This document shows, piece by piece, positions 19,579 to 28,528 of a DNA stretch of 39,906 nucleotides. Under the pieces are notes generated by a model, which saw only the letters and a program-made list of their open reading frames with translations, was not told the origin of the DNA and made no database searches. Origin of the DNA: Pleomorphochaeta sp. (GTDB lineage Bacteria; Spirochaetota; Spirochaetia; Sphaerochaetales; Sphaerochaetaceae); the NCBI GenBank assembly GCA_028532815.1, contig JAQQAS010000014.1:1-39906 (forward strand), written 5' to 3'. Each line of letters begins with the position of its first letter. Within the stretch, counting starts at the first letter, position 1. The translations under genes and the position numbers were made by a program.

Positions 19579-19642
19579 TGCATTTTAATAATAAAAAAGT
19601 ATATATTATAGTAAGTGATAGTATCTAAAGGAGATTTTATAG

Positions 19643-20707
19643 ATGGCTAAAAAAAATGTTGAAGCAACTATTGGCAATCCAACAGATGAGAAACAAAAAA
19701 GAGACGCTTTAGAAGCTACTAGAGCTTCTATAGACAAACAATTTGGTAAAGGTTCCTTGATGAAATTAGGGGATAAAGGTGCTTCTTTAGATATTGGTAG
19801 TATTTCAAGTGGCTCTCTATTGTTAGATGAAGCTTTGGGAATAGGAGGCTATCCTCAAGGAAGAATAATTGAAATTTATGGACCAGAGTCTAGTGGTAAA
19901 ACTACATTAGCACTTCATGCTGTAGCTGAAACACAAAAGAAGGGTGGTATTGCAGCATTTATCGATGCAGAGCATGCTTTAGATCCTGCCTATGCTGGTG
20001 CCTTAGGTGTAAAAATAAATGATTTATGGATTTCACAACCTGATAATGGTGAACAAGCTTTAGAAATTTGTGAAAAACTAGTTAGATCTGGGGCTGTAGA
20101 TATTGTTGTAATAGATTCAGTTGCTGCTTTAACTCCACAAGCTGAGATTGATGGTGATATGGGAGATTCTCATATGGGCCTTCAAGCTAGATTAATGAGT
20201 CAGGCGTTGAGAAAATTAACTGGTATTTTATCAAAGAGTAATACTACAATTATATTCATTAACCAAATTAGAATGAAGATTGGTGTAATGTTTGGTAATC
20301 CAGAAACTACAACTGGTGGTAATGCTTTAAAATTCTATTCTTCAGTAAGATTAGAAGTTAGAAAAATTGAAACTTTAAGTAAAGGTTCTGATAATATTAT
20401 TGGTAATAGAATCAGAGTAAAAGTTGTTAAGAATAAAGTAGCTCCACCATTTAAAAAAGTTGAAATGGATTTGATGTTTGGACAAGGTTTAAGTTATATA
20501 GGCAGTGTTTTAGATGCAGCAATTAAATATGATTTAATTGAAAAAAGTGGATCTTGGTATTCTTATAATGATGAAAAAATTGGTCAAGGAAAAGATAATG
20601 CAACAAAATTCTTAACTGAGAATCCTGATATTGTTGAATTGTTAGATAATAAATTACGTGGAATTATGTTCCCTACACAAGACGAAGAAGCAACTTCTGA
20701 AAAATAA
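19643..20707 (+). CDS. recA: Recombinase RecA
   Basis: RecA forms filaments on single-stranded DNA, catalyses strand exchange and stimulates LexA cleavage where present. The 354-residue protein has the Walker A motif GPESSGKTT (residues 80-88), VVIDSVAAL (Walker B), the [22 protein letters not shown] region, and the L2-like [15 protein letters not shown] segment. A short acidic C-terminal tail is normal. The ATG is preceded by AAAGGAGA. I did not recognise a LexA box upstream. A terminator lies 25 bases after the stop. Confidence 0.99.
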   Translation: MAKKNVEATIGNPTDEKQKRDALEATRASIDKQFGKGSLMKLGDKGASLDIGSISSGSLLLDEALGIGGYPQGRIIEIYGPESSGKTTLALHAVAETQKKGGIAAFIDAEHALDPAYAGALGVKINDLWISQPDNGEQALEICEKLVRSGAVDIVVIDSVAALTPQAEIDGDMGDSHMGLQARLMSQALRKLTGILSKSNTTIIFINQIRMKIGVMFGNPETTTGGNALKFYSSVRLEVRKIETLSKGSDNIIGNRIRVKVVKNKVAPPFKKVEMDLMFGQGLSYIGSVLDAAIKYDLIEKSGSWYSYNDEKIGQGKDNATKFLTENPDIVELLDNKLRGIMFPTQDEEATSEK

Positions 20708-20731
20708 TTATTAATTCGATTAATAGATTAC

Positions 20732-20774
20732 CTCCAAGTACAATATTAAATTATTCTACTTGGAGTTTTTTTTA
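20732..20774 (+). terminator. Rho-independent terminator after recA
   Basis: The perfect 9-bp stem CTCCAAGTA (20732-20740) / TACTTGGAG (20757-20765) is followed by a run of T from 20766 to 20774. It ends the recA transcript. Confidence 0.9.
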
Positions 20775-20825
20775 AAAATAATAGGTAAAAGTGTCAAAGT
20801 TAGTTAAAAAAGGGATATATGAAAA

Positions 20826-20854
20826 TTTACTTTTTTTTTATAAAGCGTTATAAT
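20826..20854 (+). promoter_or_regulatory. Sigma-70-type promoter for scpA operon
   Basis: TTTACT (20826-20831) lies 17 bases upstream of a perfect TATAAT (20849-20854). Transcription would start near 20861, giving a leader of about 22 bases before the scpA ATG. It sits just after the recA terminator. Confidence 0.65.
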
Positions 20855-20882
20855 GAGATAATAAATTTAAAGAGGGAGATTA

Positions 20883-21881
20883 ATGGGAGTAGCAAATTTA
20901 GAATTGCCGAATAATGTAGATTCACATACCTTTAAAATCCCGAGCTTTGAAGGCCCTTTAGAACTATTATTACATTTAATACAAAAATCGCAAATTAATA
21001 TCTATGATATACCAATTGCTTTAATTACAGAGCAATATCTTGATTACATAAATAACAATTCAAATATAGAGTTAAACCAGTTAGCTGATTTCTATAAGAT
21101 GGCTGCAGATTTATTATATATAAAAAGTAGAATGCTATTACCTGTTGAATTGGAATTTGATGAAGAATATGAAGACCCTCGACAAGATTTAGTTCAACAG
21201 TTATTAGAATACCAAAAGTTTAGAAAATATACTGAATTGCTAACTAATACTGCAAATAATGAAGATTTATTTATAGAAAGAAAGAAATCTTCGTTTATGA
21301 TACCCTTTGAAGACCAACAATTATTTGAAAATATTGATCTAAATAGTTTATTAACAACCTTTACATCGATTTTAAGTAAGATTTCTCCAACAAAGGTGTT
21401 TAATGTTTATGAAGAGGTAACTGTAAATGAGAAGTTGGCCTTAATTAACGAATTATTTGAATCTAAAGATGAGATACTTATTGAAGATATTATAATATTT
21501 TTAGATAAACCTTTACATATTATTTGTTCATTTATGGCAATATTAGAGGCTTGCAAATTTAAAATGATTATTATTGAACAAAAAATACCTTTTGATACAA
21601 TAGTAATTAAAAAACGTAATCTAGTAAAAATAGATAATGAGGAAGCAGATTTAATTGATGAATTATATGAAGAAGCTATAGAAAAAGGCTTGTATAATGA
21701 AAATGAATTAAATGATAAGATAGATAAAGATGAATTTTCGATTCAAGTTGAAGAAGAGGTCAAAGATGATATTGACTTAAAGCCTAGTGAAGAAATCGAA
21801 GAAATGGAAGTTGAAGGTATTAAAGAGAATATTATTGGAGTTGGAGATTTTGAAGAAATTGATTTAGAGGATGATGAATAA
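20883..21881 (+). CDS. scpA: Segregation and condensation protein A
   Basis: ScpA is the kleisin that links the SMC heads in the bacterial condensin complex. The N-terminal part fits the family: FKIPSFEGPLELLLHLIQKSQINIYDIPI and then DFYKMAADLLYIKSRMLLP. The helical winged segment LHIICSFMAILEACKFKMIIIEQ follows near residue 215. The protein has 332 residues, longer than the usual 240-270, because of a very acidic C-terminal tail (about 250-332) of no known fold. ATG 20883 has GAGGGAG upstream. It is first of scpA-scpB-rluB-cmk, an order common in many bacteria; the SMC gene is not in the window. Confidence 0.92.
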   Translation: MGVANLELPNNVDSHTFKIPSFEGPLELLLHLIQKSQINIYDIPIALITEQYLDYINNNSNIELNQLADFYKMAADLLYIKSRMLLPVELEFDEEYEDPRQDLVQQLLEYQKFRKYTELLTNTANNEDLFIERKKSSFMIPFEDQQLFENIDLNSLLTTFTSILSKISPTKVFNVYEEVTVNEKLALINELFESKDEILIEDIIIFLDKPLHIICSFMAILEACKFKMIIIEQKIPFDTIVIKKRNLVKIDNEEADLIDELYEEAIEKGLYNENELNDKIDKDEFSIQVEEEVKDDIDLKPSEEIEEMEVEGIKENIIGVGDFEEIDLEDDE

Positions 21882-21883
21882 AG

Positions 21884-22477
21884 ATGAATAACAAAAAAAA
21901 TGAAAAAACTGATGTTAATTCTAAATTAATTTTATCAAGTAATGCTAGATTAGTTGAAACTATTTTATTTTTAGAAAATGATAGTGTTAGTAAAGAAAAA
22001 TTATTAAAAATGACTAATTTAGATTCGGATTCTTTGTTTGCTGCATTAGAGGAAATTAAAGAGCATTTTGATACTTATATGCATGGAATCACTCTAAGTA
22101 ATAAGCATGATAGATTTCAGTTTTTACCATCTCGAGATTTACATAAAGAGCTTAGAAAATGTTATGGGAAAAAAGTTGATAAAAGATTAAGTAAGGCAGC
22201 ACTTGAAACACTTTCAATTGTTGCATATAGTCAACCTGTTACAAGACGAGAAATTGATAACATTAGAGGTGTGTCAAGTGATACTATAGTGCGATTATTG
22301 CGCGATAGAGAATATATAAAAGTTATTGGCAGAAAAGATGTTCCAGGACACCCTTGTTTGTATGGAACTTCTAGAAAATTTTTGCTAGAATTTAATTTAA
22401 GAAGTATAAGTGAACTACCTAAACTGTCAGACATAGATCGAAGTAGATTTATGGATGAGCAAATGGATGAGGAGTAA
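21884..22477 (+). CDS. scpB: Segregation and condensation protein B
   Basis: ScpB dimers bind the ScpA kleisin and regulate SMC. The 197-residue protein has two winged-helix domains. Family segments are LVETILFLENDSVSKEKLLKM, the ALETLSIVAYSQPVTRREIDNIRGV motif, and IGRKDVPGHPCLYGTSRKFL. It begins two bases after the scpA stop, so the pair is almost certainly co-translated. A 3-base gap leads to rluB. Confidence 0.94.
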   Translation: MNNKKNEKTDVNSKLILSSNARLVETILFLENDSVSKEKLLKMTNLDSDSLFAALEEIKEHFDTYMHGITLSNKHDRFQFLPSRDLHKELRKCYGKKVDKRLSKAALETLSIVAYSQPVTRREIDNIRGVSSDTIVRLLRDREYIKVIGRKDVPGHPCLYGTSRKFLLEFNLRSISELPKLSDIDRSRFMDEQMDEE

Positions 22478-22480
22478 AGA

Positions 22481-23242
22481 TTGAAGATAGAGTATCCAAT
22501 AAGACTACAAGCTTATTTAGCTAAAAGTGGTTGTGGAAGTAGAAGATTTTGTGAAACGTTAATAAGCGCGGGAAGAGTTAGGGTAAATACCAAAAGAGTT
22601 ACAGAACTAGGCACAAAAGTTAACAGAGATGATGTTGTTCAACTTGATGATGAAACCATAGAACCTGTTGAAAAAACTTACTATTTTGCACTTCATAAAC
22701 CTAAAGGTTTTGTATGTACAAATTTTGACCCTAATGAGAAGCTATATGCAAGAGAATTAATTAAAATTAACGATTGGCATTTACTTTACCATATTGGACG
22801 TTTAGATAAGGAATCAACAGGGTTAATTTTATATACAAATGATGGAGTTGTTGCTAATAAAATTATGCATCCATCTCACCAAATAGAAAAAGAATATTTA
22901 GTTGCAACAGATAGAGAAGTTAAAAAGTCTGATTTATTAAAAGCTTTGGATGGTATTTATATAGATCAAAAAAGACCTTACAAGATTAAAAGTTTTCAAC
23001 TTTTAACTAAAACTTGGACTAGAATTGTTTTAACTGAAGGTAAAAACAGAGAAATAAGAAAAATTTTTAGCTATTTTGATTATGAAGTAAAACAGCTTTG
23101 TAGAATTAGAATTGGTAATATTGAGTTAGGGGATTTAGAACCAGGTCAATATCGTCAATTAAATTATCATCAAATTGAAAGATTATTAGCTGGTGATAAT
23201 GCAAAAAGTTCAAATAGTATAAAAATTGGAAAGGGGAAATAG
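22481..23242 (+). CDS. rluB: Pseudouridine synthase, RsuA/RluB family
   Basis: An N-terminal S4 RNA-binding domain (RLQAYLAKSGCGSRRFCETLI, about residues 7-60) precedes a catalytic domain with HIGRLDKESTGLILYTNDG, where the aspartate is the conserved catalytic residue, and KNREIRKIF near residue 190. Such enzymes modify 16S or 23S rRNA. The context after scpB favours RluB (23S rRNA), but RsuA and RluE/F relatives cannot be excluded. The start is TTG at 22481, with GAGGAG seven bases upstream. Confidence 0.88.
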   Translation: MKIEYPIRLQAYLAKSGCGSRRFCETLISAGRVRVNTKRVTELGTKVNRDDVVQLDDETIEPVEKTYYFALHKPKGFVCTNFDPNEKLYARELIKINDWHLLYHIGRLDKESTGLILYTNDGVVANKIMHPSHQIEKEYLVATDREVKKSDLLKALDGIYIDQKRPYKIKSFQLLTKTWTRIVLTEGKNREIRKIFSYFDYEVKQLCRIRIGNIELGDLEPGQYRQLNYHQIERLLAGDNAKSSNSIKIGKGK

Positions 23243-23245
23243 TAT

Positions 23246-23890
23246 ATGGTTGTTGCAATTGATGGACCTGCAGGTGTTGGAAAAAGTACAATAGCGGCTT
23301 TATTAGCCGAAAAGTTAAATTTGTATTATTTAAATTCTGGTTCGTTTTATAGAGCAATTACATATGCCCACCAATTAAAGAATGAGGATATTTTAAATAA
23401 AGATGCAGTATTAGAGACTGCAAAAAATATTAAAATTAGCGTAAAAAACTCAAAAGTTTGTGTAGATGGTATTGATGTTGAAGACAAGCTTCACACACTT
23501 GATGTAGATAAGTATGTATCTCAAGTTAGTGTTGATCCTAGAGTTAGGGATATTGTAAATTCAATCATCAAAAATATAGCTGAGGGTATCGATATAATTG
23601 CAGAGGGTAGAGATATAACTACGGTTGTTTTCCCTAATGCCGATTTTAAATTTTATTTCGATGCAAATGCTGAAATAAGAGCTAAAAGAAGATACATTCA
23701 ACACCCTGATGGTCAAGATTTTGAAACCATTTTATCCGAAATAAAAAAGCGTGATAAAAATGATAAAGAAAAACCCGTAGGAAGCTTAAAGATTGCAAAT
23801 GATGCAATAATTATTGACACTTCGTACTTGACCATTCCGCAAGTTTGTGAGAAAGTGATAAAAGCTATAAAAGCGCAAGATATGCGATAA
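23246..23890 (+). CDS. cmk: Cytidylate kinase
   Basis: Cmk phosphorylates CMP and dCMP. The 214-residue protein has the P-loop GPAGVGKST (residues 7-15), the substrate-binding YYLNSGSFYRAITY segment, AEGRDITTVVFPNADFKFYFDA and the RAKRR lid region. It follows rluB after three bases and precedes rpsA. This cmk-rpsA pairing is common, and in some Treponema the two are reported as one fused gene; here they are separate. Confidence 0.96.
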   Translation: MVVAIDGPAGVGKSTIAALLAEKLNLYYLNSGSFYRAITYAHQLKNEDILNKDAVLETAKNIKISVKNSKVCVDGIDVEDKLHTLDVDKYVSQVSVDPRVRDIVNSIIKNIAEGIDIIAEGRDITTVVFPNADFKFYFDANAEIRAKRRYIQHPDGQDFETILSEIKKRDKNDKEKPVGSLKIANDAIIIDTSYLTIPQVCEKVIKAIKAQDMR

Positions 23891-23920
23891 ATATAGGAAT
23901 TTAGGATCAGGAGAAAGCAA

Positions 23921-25624
23921 GTGGCTAACGAGAGTGAAATTGAAGAAAAGAAAACCAGTATGCAATTAATGCAGGAGGAGTATCTTAAATCTCTTGATGG
24001 CATCGAAGACGGTCAGCTCGTGACCGGAACTGTGGTTCAGGTAAATAACGAGTATGTTTTTGTTGACGTCGGTTACAAGAGCGAGGGTAAGATTCCTCGT
24101 GGTGAATTCAAAGAAGTACCAGAAATTGGTGATAGCGTAAGTGTTGTTATTGTTTCAAAAGAAGGCAAACACGGTCAAATTGTTGTTTCAAAGAAACGTG
24201 CGGATATCAAAGAACGCACTGATGAATTAAGAAAAGCAGCTGAAGGTAGAACACCTATCGAAGGTACTTTCATTAAGGTAATCAAAGGTGGATTTGAAGT
24301 TGATTTAGGTGGAGACTACAAAGGTTTCTGTCCATTATCAAAAGCAGATGTTGTTCGTGTTGAAGAGCCAGAAACTTTAATTGGAATCACAGACTATTTT
24401 GTAATTGATAAGTTCCATGCAGGAACTAAACTCAAAAGCGTTGTATCACGAAGAGAATACTTAGAGAAGAAAATCAAAGAAAACAAAGATCAATTCTTCT
24501 CAACAGTTAAAATTGGTGATGTAGTTGAAGGCGTTGTTAAATCATTCACTTCATTCGGTGCATTTATTGATTTAGGTGGATTTGACGGTTTACTACATAT
24601 CAATGATATGAGTTGGGGTCATGTTACTAGACCAAAAGATTTTGTTAAAAAAGGACAAGTTGTTCAATTACGTTTGATTAACATTGATCCAGAATCACAA
24701 AAGATTAACTTAAGTCTAAAACACATGAGTGAAGATCCATGGTCAACATTTGAACAAAGATATCATGTTGATGATGTAATTACAGCTCCAGTAACAAAGC
24801 TAACAAGTTTCGGTGTATTCATTGAAATCGAGCCAGGCGTTGAAGGTTTAGCTCACATTTCTGAATTATCATGGACAAAAAGAGTAAATAACCCAAAAGA
24901 AATTTTGAAAATAGGCGATGTTGTTAATGCGAAGATTCTAGGCTATGACTTAGATAAGAAAAGAGTATCATTAGGATTGAAACAATTATTAGAAAATCCT
25001 TGGGATACAATTGCTGAAAGATACCCAGTAGGTATGACTTTAAATAAACCAGTTGTTAAAATTACTAACAGTGGTGCATTTGTTAACTTAGAAGAAGGTA
25101 TTGACGGCTTCTTACATATCGATGACATTTCTTGGACAAAGAGAATTAAAAACATGTCTTCTTTCTGTAAAGAAGGAGATTCTATTGATGTAGTAGTTAC
25201 TAGAGTTGAACCTGACAACAGAAGAATTCGTTTAAGTGTTAAAAAACTTGAAGATAACCCTTGGCAAGTACTTAAAAAGGATTATCCAAAATACAGTAAA
25301 ATCACAGGTACAGTTTCAAACGTTACTGAATTTGGTGTATTTGTAAAAGTTATTGGTGAAATTGAAGGATTAATTAGTAAATATAACTTAATTGGCCCAG
25401 ATGAAGAATTTACTGATGATGTATTGAAAAAATACAACGTTGGCGATTCAATCACAGCTATGGTTATTGAATGTAATCCTAATACTCAAAAACTTTCACT
25501 TTCTATAAAAGAAATGATTAAGCGTTCACAACAATCTGAAATTGCTAAGTATATTCATGGCAATGATGACGAAGAGGATACTTTCACATTTGCTGATTTA
25601 ATGGCTTCAAAAGACGACAACTAA
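23921..25624 (+). CDS. rpsA: 30S ribosomal protein S1
   Basis: S1 holds mRNA on the 30S subunit. Six S1 domains are visible in the 567 residues: about 27-95, 106-182, 197-270, 282-357, 368-443 and 454-530, the middle ones with strong (F/V)GAF-type and GLLHINDMSW-type motifs. The start is GTG 23921 with AGGAG upstream. The first 200 bases are unusual: positions 24001-24120 contain 56 G/C of 120, against about 30 % in the window, and use codons such as CTC, GTG and ACC. A short palindromic terminator follows the gene. Confidence 0.97.
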   Translation: MANESEIEEKKTSMQLMQEEYLKSLDGIEDGQLVTGTVVQVNNEYVFVDVGYKSEGKIPRGEFKEVPEIGDSVSVVIVSKEGKHGQIVVSKKRADIKERTDELRKAAEGRTPIEGTFIKVIKGGFEVDLGGDYKGFCPLSKADVVRVEEPETLIGITDYFVIDKFHAGTKLKSVVSRREYLEKKIKENKDQFFSTVKIGDVVEGVVKSFTSFGAFIDLGGFDGLLHINDMSWGHVTRPKDFVKKGQVVQLRLINIDPESQKINLSLKHMSEDPWSTFEQRYHVDDVITAPVTKLTSFGVFIEIEPGVEGLAHISELSWTKRVNNPKEILKIGDVVNAKILGYDLDKKRVSLGLKQLLENPWDTIAERYPVGMTLNKPVVKITNSGAFVNLEEGIDGFLHIDDISWTKRIKNMSSFCKEGDSIDVVVTRVEPDNRRIRLSVKKLEDNPWQVLKKDYPKYSKITGTVSNVTEFGVFVKVIGEIEGLISKYNLIGPDEEFTDDVLKKYNVGDSITAMVIECNPNTQKLSLSIKEMIKRSQQSEIAKYIHGNDDEEDTFTFADLMASKDDN

Positions 25625-25640
25625 ATCAGTAGATTAATAG

Positions 25641-25664
25641 ACAGGCGGGTATCCCGCCTGTTTA
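25641..25664 (+). terminator. Hairpin terminator after rpsA
   Basis: A perfect 9-bp GC-rich stem ACAGGCGGG (25641-25649) / CCCGCCTGT (25653-25661) with a 3-base loop is followed by only a short T tract. It is probably a leaky terminator, allowing some transcription into the next gene, or an mRNA-protecting stem. Confidence 0.75.
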
Positions 25665-25689
25665 ACATTTCCTAAAAGGGAGTTTATAA

Positions 25690-26370
25690 ATGAGTAAAAA
25701 AGATAATTTCGATAATAAAGAAAATCAAGTTATTGAAAATCAAGTTTCTTCTTTTTTGAGTAATAATTCAAAAATTATTAAATATATTCTTATAGCAATT
25801 GTTGTTGTGATATTAGGTATTATTATCTTAAACGCTGCAATGAATAGTAAAGCAGAAAAGAATATGGATGCTTTAGAAGTAGCACAAACTGAATTTGCTA
25901 GTGCAACTGCTGCTGATGCTGATTCTGAAACATATAGTGAAGATTTAGAAAAAGCCATTTCTGATTTAGAAGCTTTAGAGAACGAAAAAGGTTATGTTGG
26001 TTTAAAATCATCTTATCTTTTAGCTCTTAAAGAATTTAGTGATGAAGATTATCAATCAGCTCTTGATAAATTTATCAATATTTCTGAAAAAGCTTCAGGT
26101 ACATATATGGGTTCATTATCATTAAGTAATGCAATTGTTTGTGCAGAGCAACTAGGTGATGATTTATTGGTGGAAGAATATTGCCAACAATTACTTGATA
26201 CATATGGTAATGATGCAGCAGAAACTCCAAAAACTATGTTTACTTTAGCAAGAATTTATGAAAAGCAAGGTAATAGTGAATTAGCTCAAGGTCAATTCCA
26301 ACAATTAGCAGACCAATTCCCAAATTCAGAATATGGTAAACTTGCTCAAAATAGTTTGCTAAACTATTAA
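25690..26370 (+). CDS. Membrane-anchored tetratricopeptide-repeat protein
   Basis: The 226-residue protein has a polar N terminus, one membrane helix (about 32-50), a coiled linker and a C-terminal helical repeat region. The periodic pattern YLLALKEFSDEDYQSALDKF, later MFTLARIYEKQGNSELA and FQQLADQFPNSEYGKLA, is typical of TPR units. The topology is like the YfgM/BamD-type periplasmic proteins, anchored with the repeats outside. No enzyme motif is seen, so it is likely an envelope scaffold or chaperone helper. GGGAG lies upstream of ATG 25690, and the next gene begins two bases after its stop. Confidence 0.72.
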   Translation: MSKKDNFDNKENQVIENQVSSFLSNNSKIIKYILIAIVVVILGIIILNAAMNSKAEKNMDALEVAQTEFASATAADADSETYSEDLEKAISDLEALENEKGYVGLKSSYLLALKEFSDEDYQSALDKFINISEKASGTYMGSLSLSNAIVCAEQLGDDLLVEEYCQQLLDTYGNDAAETPKTMFTLARIYEKQGNSELAQGQFQQLADQFPNSEYGKLAQNSLLNY

Positions 26371-26371
26371 A

Positions 26372-27247
26372 ATGATTGATAGAAGATTTAAGTTTAAAAG
26401 ACACATAATAATAGGTAGAGCGTTACTTGTTTGTGTGTCTTTATTTATTGTATCAGCTTGTGGTATACCAACAAGCATCTATCTCGATAATAGTATTTCA
26501 ACTGAAGATGGTGTATCATACTACGAATTTTCTAGTTCAGAAACATCTACAACTTCTTTTTCATTATACATTGATACAGATACATACCAAATAGAAGACT
26601 CACCATCTTTATGTTATTTTTATGCTATTGTAGACTCTTCAGACGTTTCACCAAGTTCTACTATTATTAGTGATTTTGAATCAAAATATTCTGATCTTCC
26701 AGGCAGTCGTTTGGATACTAATTCTTCTGCAGATCCTTATGTTTTAACTGATTCAAGTGATAGTTATAAATTATATAAATTTACCTATCAAAATAAAACT
26801 GATAGTGATATTTTAGATCAAGAATATTTATCATATCTAGCAACGTTAGACACCTCAATTTCTGATAATACTACTTATAAAGAAACTGGTGTTATTTCAG
26901 CTGATTTAATTATATCTAAAGTTGATAATGACGATTCATATTATTTTACTTTTGATTTAGATGATTTTGAAAGTGATGATTCTAATTCTTCATCACAATT
27001 CAATACTAAAACTGCAAATGAGATCTATGAATCCACAGAAGATTACACATATAATCTGCTCAGATATAATGGAGCTGAATTTATACCTGCTAGCGATATT
27101 GATGAAGATTTAGATTTAGATTATGAACTAGTAGATTCAGATAATAATTGCACTGTAATTGTTTTTGTTGCTTTAACAGTTGAAGGCGATTTCACAAATA
27201 TCTTTTGGAGCGATTTACATGAAGTTGGGACATTCTCTCTTGATTAG
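26372..27247 (+). CDS. Putative lipoprotein of unknown function
   Basis: I do not recognise the family. The N terminus has Arg/Lys residues, a hydrophobic stretch (about 12-28) and the lipobox-like IVSAC with C30, so it is probably lipid-anchored. The mature part is rich in Ser, Asp and Tyr and is strongly acidic, with long segments of predicted beta character (YYEFSSSETSTTSFSLYI, SYYFTFDLDDFESDDS). It follows the TPR gene after one base and is likely made from the same message. A role at the cell envelope is inferred from the signal only. Confidence 0.6.
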   Translation: MIDRRFKFKRHIIIGRALLVCVSLFIVSACGIPTSIYLDNSISTEDGVSYYEFSSSETSTTSFSLYIDTDTYQIEDSPSLCYFYAIVDSSDVSPSSTIISDFESKYSDLPGSRLDTNSSADPYVLTDSSDSYKLYKFTYQNKTDSDILDQEYLSYLATLDTSISDNTTYKETGVISADLIISKVDNDDSYYFTFDLDDFESDDSNSSSQFNTKTANEIYESTEDYTYNLLRYNGAEFIPASDIDEDLDLDYELVDSDNNCTVIVFVALTVEGDFTNIFWSDLHEVGTFSLD

Positions 27248-27356
27248 CTTTATATTTTTTTTGTAAATAATATATATTCTGTTAACTAGAAAAATATATT
27301 TTCAAATTTTATTCAAATTACTTTATTTTTTGTAAAATAATAATTACTCTATAGAT

Positions 27357-28181
27357 ATGATAAATTATACTTTAAAAATAGAATCTGACTTACCTAGTGC
27401 TCTTTCTCAATTAAAAACTATTACTGAGTTACTTAGAAGTGAAAATGGATGTCCTTGGGATAAAAAACAATCAAATAAGGATTTTGCAATATATCTTATT
27501 GACGAAACATATGAATACATTGATGCAATCAATAATAATGATCTTGAAAATGTATCAGAAGAACTTGGTGATATGCTAACCAATATAATAATGTTATTTA
27601 CAATTCACCAACAATATAAAGACATAGATTTAATCACTTGTATAAACGAAGAATGTGAAAAGTTAATCAGACGACATCCTCACGTATTTTCTGCTAGTTT
27701 TGATGAAATAAATCTTGAAAGTGATCAAGTTATTGATATTTGGGATAATGTTAAAAAAAATGTCGAAAATCGACATGATGATTTAGATGATTTCTTTAAT
27801 AAAGTTCCTAAGTCACTTCCGCAATTAGAATATTCATTTGAATGTATGAAAAAAGTAAGTAAAGTTGGTTTTGATTGGGACAATAAAGATGATGTGGCTG
27901 CTAAAATCCTTGAGGAACTTGATGAAGTTAAGGAAGCTGATGCTTGTAAAGATAAAGATGCTCTTGAAGACGAGATGGGAGATTTATTATTAGCTGTTAT
28001 AAATTATGCTCGATTTCTAAAAATCCGTCCTGAAGTTGCCTTAAGAAGATCTACCAATAAATTTAAAAATAGATTCAACAAAGTAAAATCAATTTGTGAT
28101 AAAAATGAAATCCCAATATCTCCAGATAATGTTGATGAATTAAATAGAGTTTGGGATTTGATAAAAAAAGAAGAAAAATAG
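27357..28181 (+). CDS. mazG: Nucleoside triphosphate pyrophosphohydrolase MazG
   Basis: MazG hydrolyses NTPs and dNTPs to monophosphate and pyrophosphate, cleaning damaged nucleotides. The 274-residue protein has two MazG domains. The first has CPWDKKQSNKDFAIYLIDE, then YIDAINNNDLENVSEELGD, with the metal-binding ExxE..ExxD residues. The second is around 165-240 (EELDEVKEA, DEMGDLLLAVINYAR). The start at 27357 has no ribosome-binding site I can see, so a leaderless or downstream start is possible. Its stop codon overlaps the 3' end of the convergent rnpB RNA. Confidence 0.93.
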   Translation: MINYTLKIESDLPSALSQLKTITELLRSENGCPWDKKQSNKDFAIYLIDETYEYIDAINNNDLENVSEELGDMLTNIIMLFTIHQQYKDIDLITCINEECEKLIRRHPHVFSASFDEINLESDQVIDIWDNVKKNVENRHDDLDDFFNKVPKSLPQLEYSFECMKKVSKVGFDWDNKDDVAAKILEELDEVKEADACKDKDALEDEMGDLLLAVINYARFLKIRPEVALRRSTNKFKNRFNKVKSICDKNEIPISPDNVDELNRVWDLIKKEEK

Positions 28182-28514
28182 GTTTTCAATAAGCCGGGTT
28201 CTGTATAACGATAATCATCTATCTACGACTTACATTACTGTAAGTCTCTAGCACCCTACCCGTGAGAACTAAGCGGACCACTCTACTCACTGCTTGGGCT
28301 TGCTCCTAATGAGGCTTGCCGTGCCATGAAATGTTACCATTCACGCGGTGAGCTCTTACCTCGCCGTTTCACCCTTACCTATAAATAGGCGGTTTATTTT
28401 CTGCTGCGCTATCTATAGCATTACTGCTCCCGGGTGTTACCCGGCATTATGTCCTATGGAGCCCGGACTTTCCTCATGCAGAAAAGACTGCATGCGATTA
28501 TCTAGAAAACCTAT
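28178..28514 (-). ncRNA. rnpB: RNase P RNA (rnpB)
   Basis: RNase P RNA is the catalytic part that matures tRNA 5' ends. Read on the minus strand, the gene has the conserved 5' block GAGGAAAGTCCGGGCTCC, the central GGTAAGAGCTCACCGCG, and the 3' block ACAGAACCCGGCTTAT. The ends pair in helix P1: ATAGGTTTTC (at 28514 down) with GAAAACCTAT (ending near 28178), ten pairs. Length is about 337 nt and the layout fits the common A type. The exact ends are inferred from P1. Its 3' end overlaps the mazG stop codon by a few bases. It lies 14 bases after the zinc-ribbon gene and could share its transcript. Confidence 0.95.
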
Positions 28515-28528
28515 AATATAATTACTTA

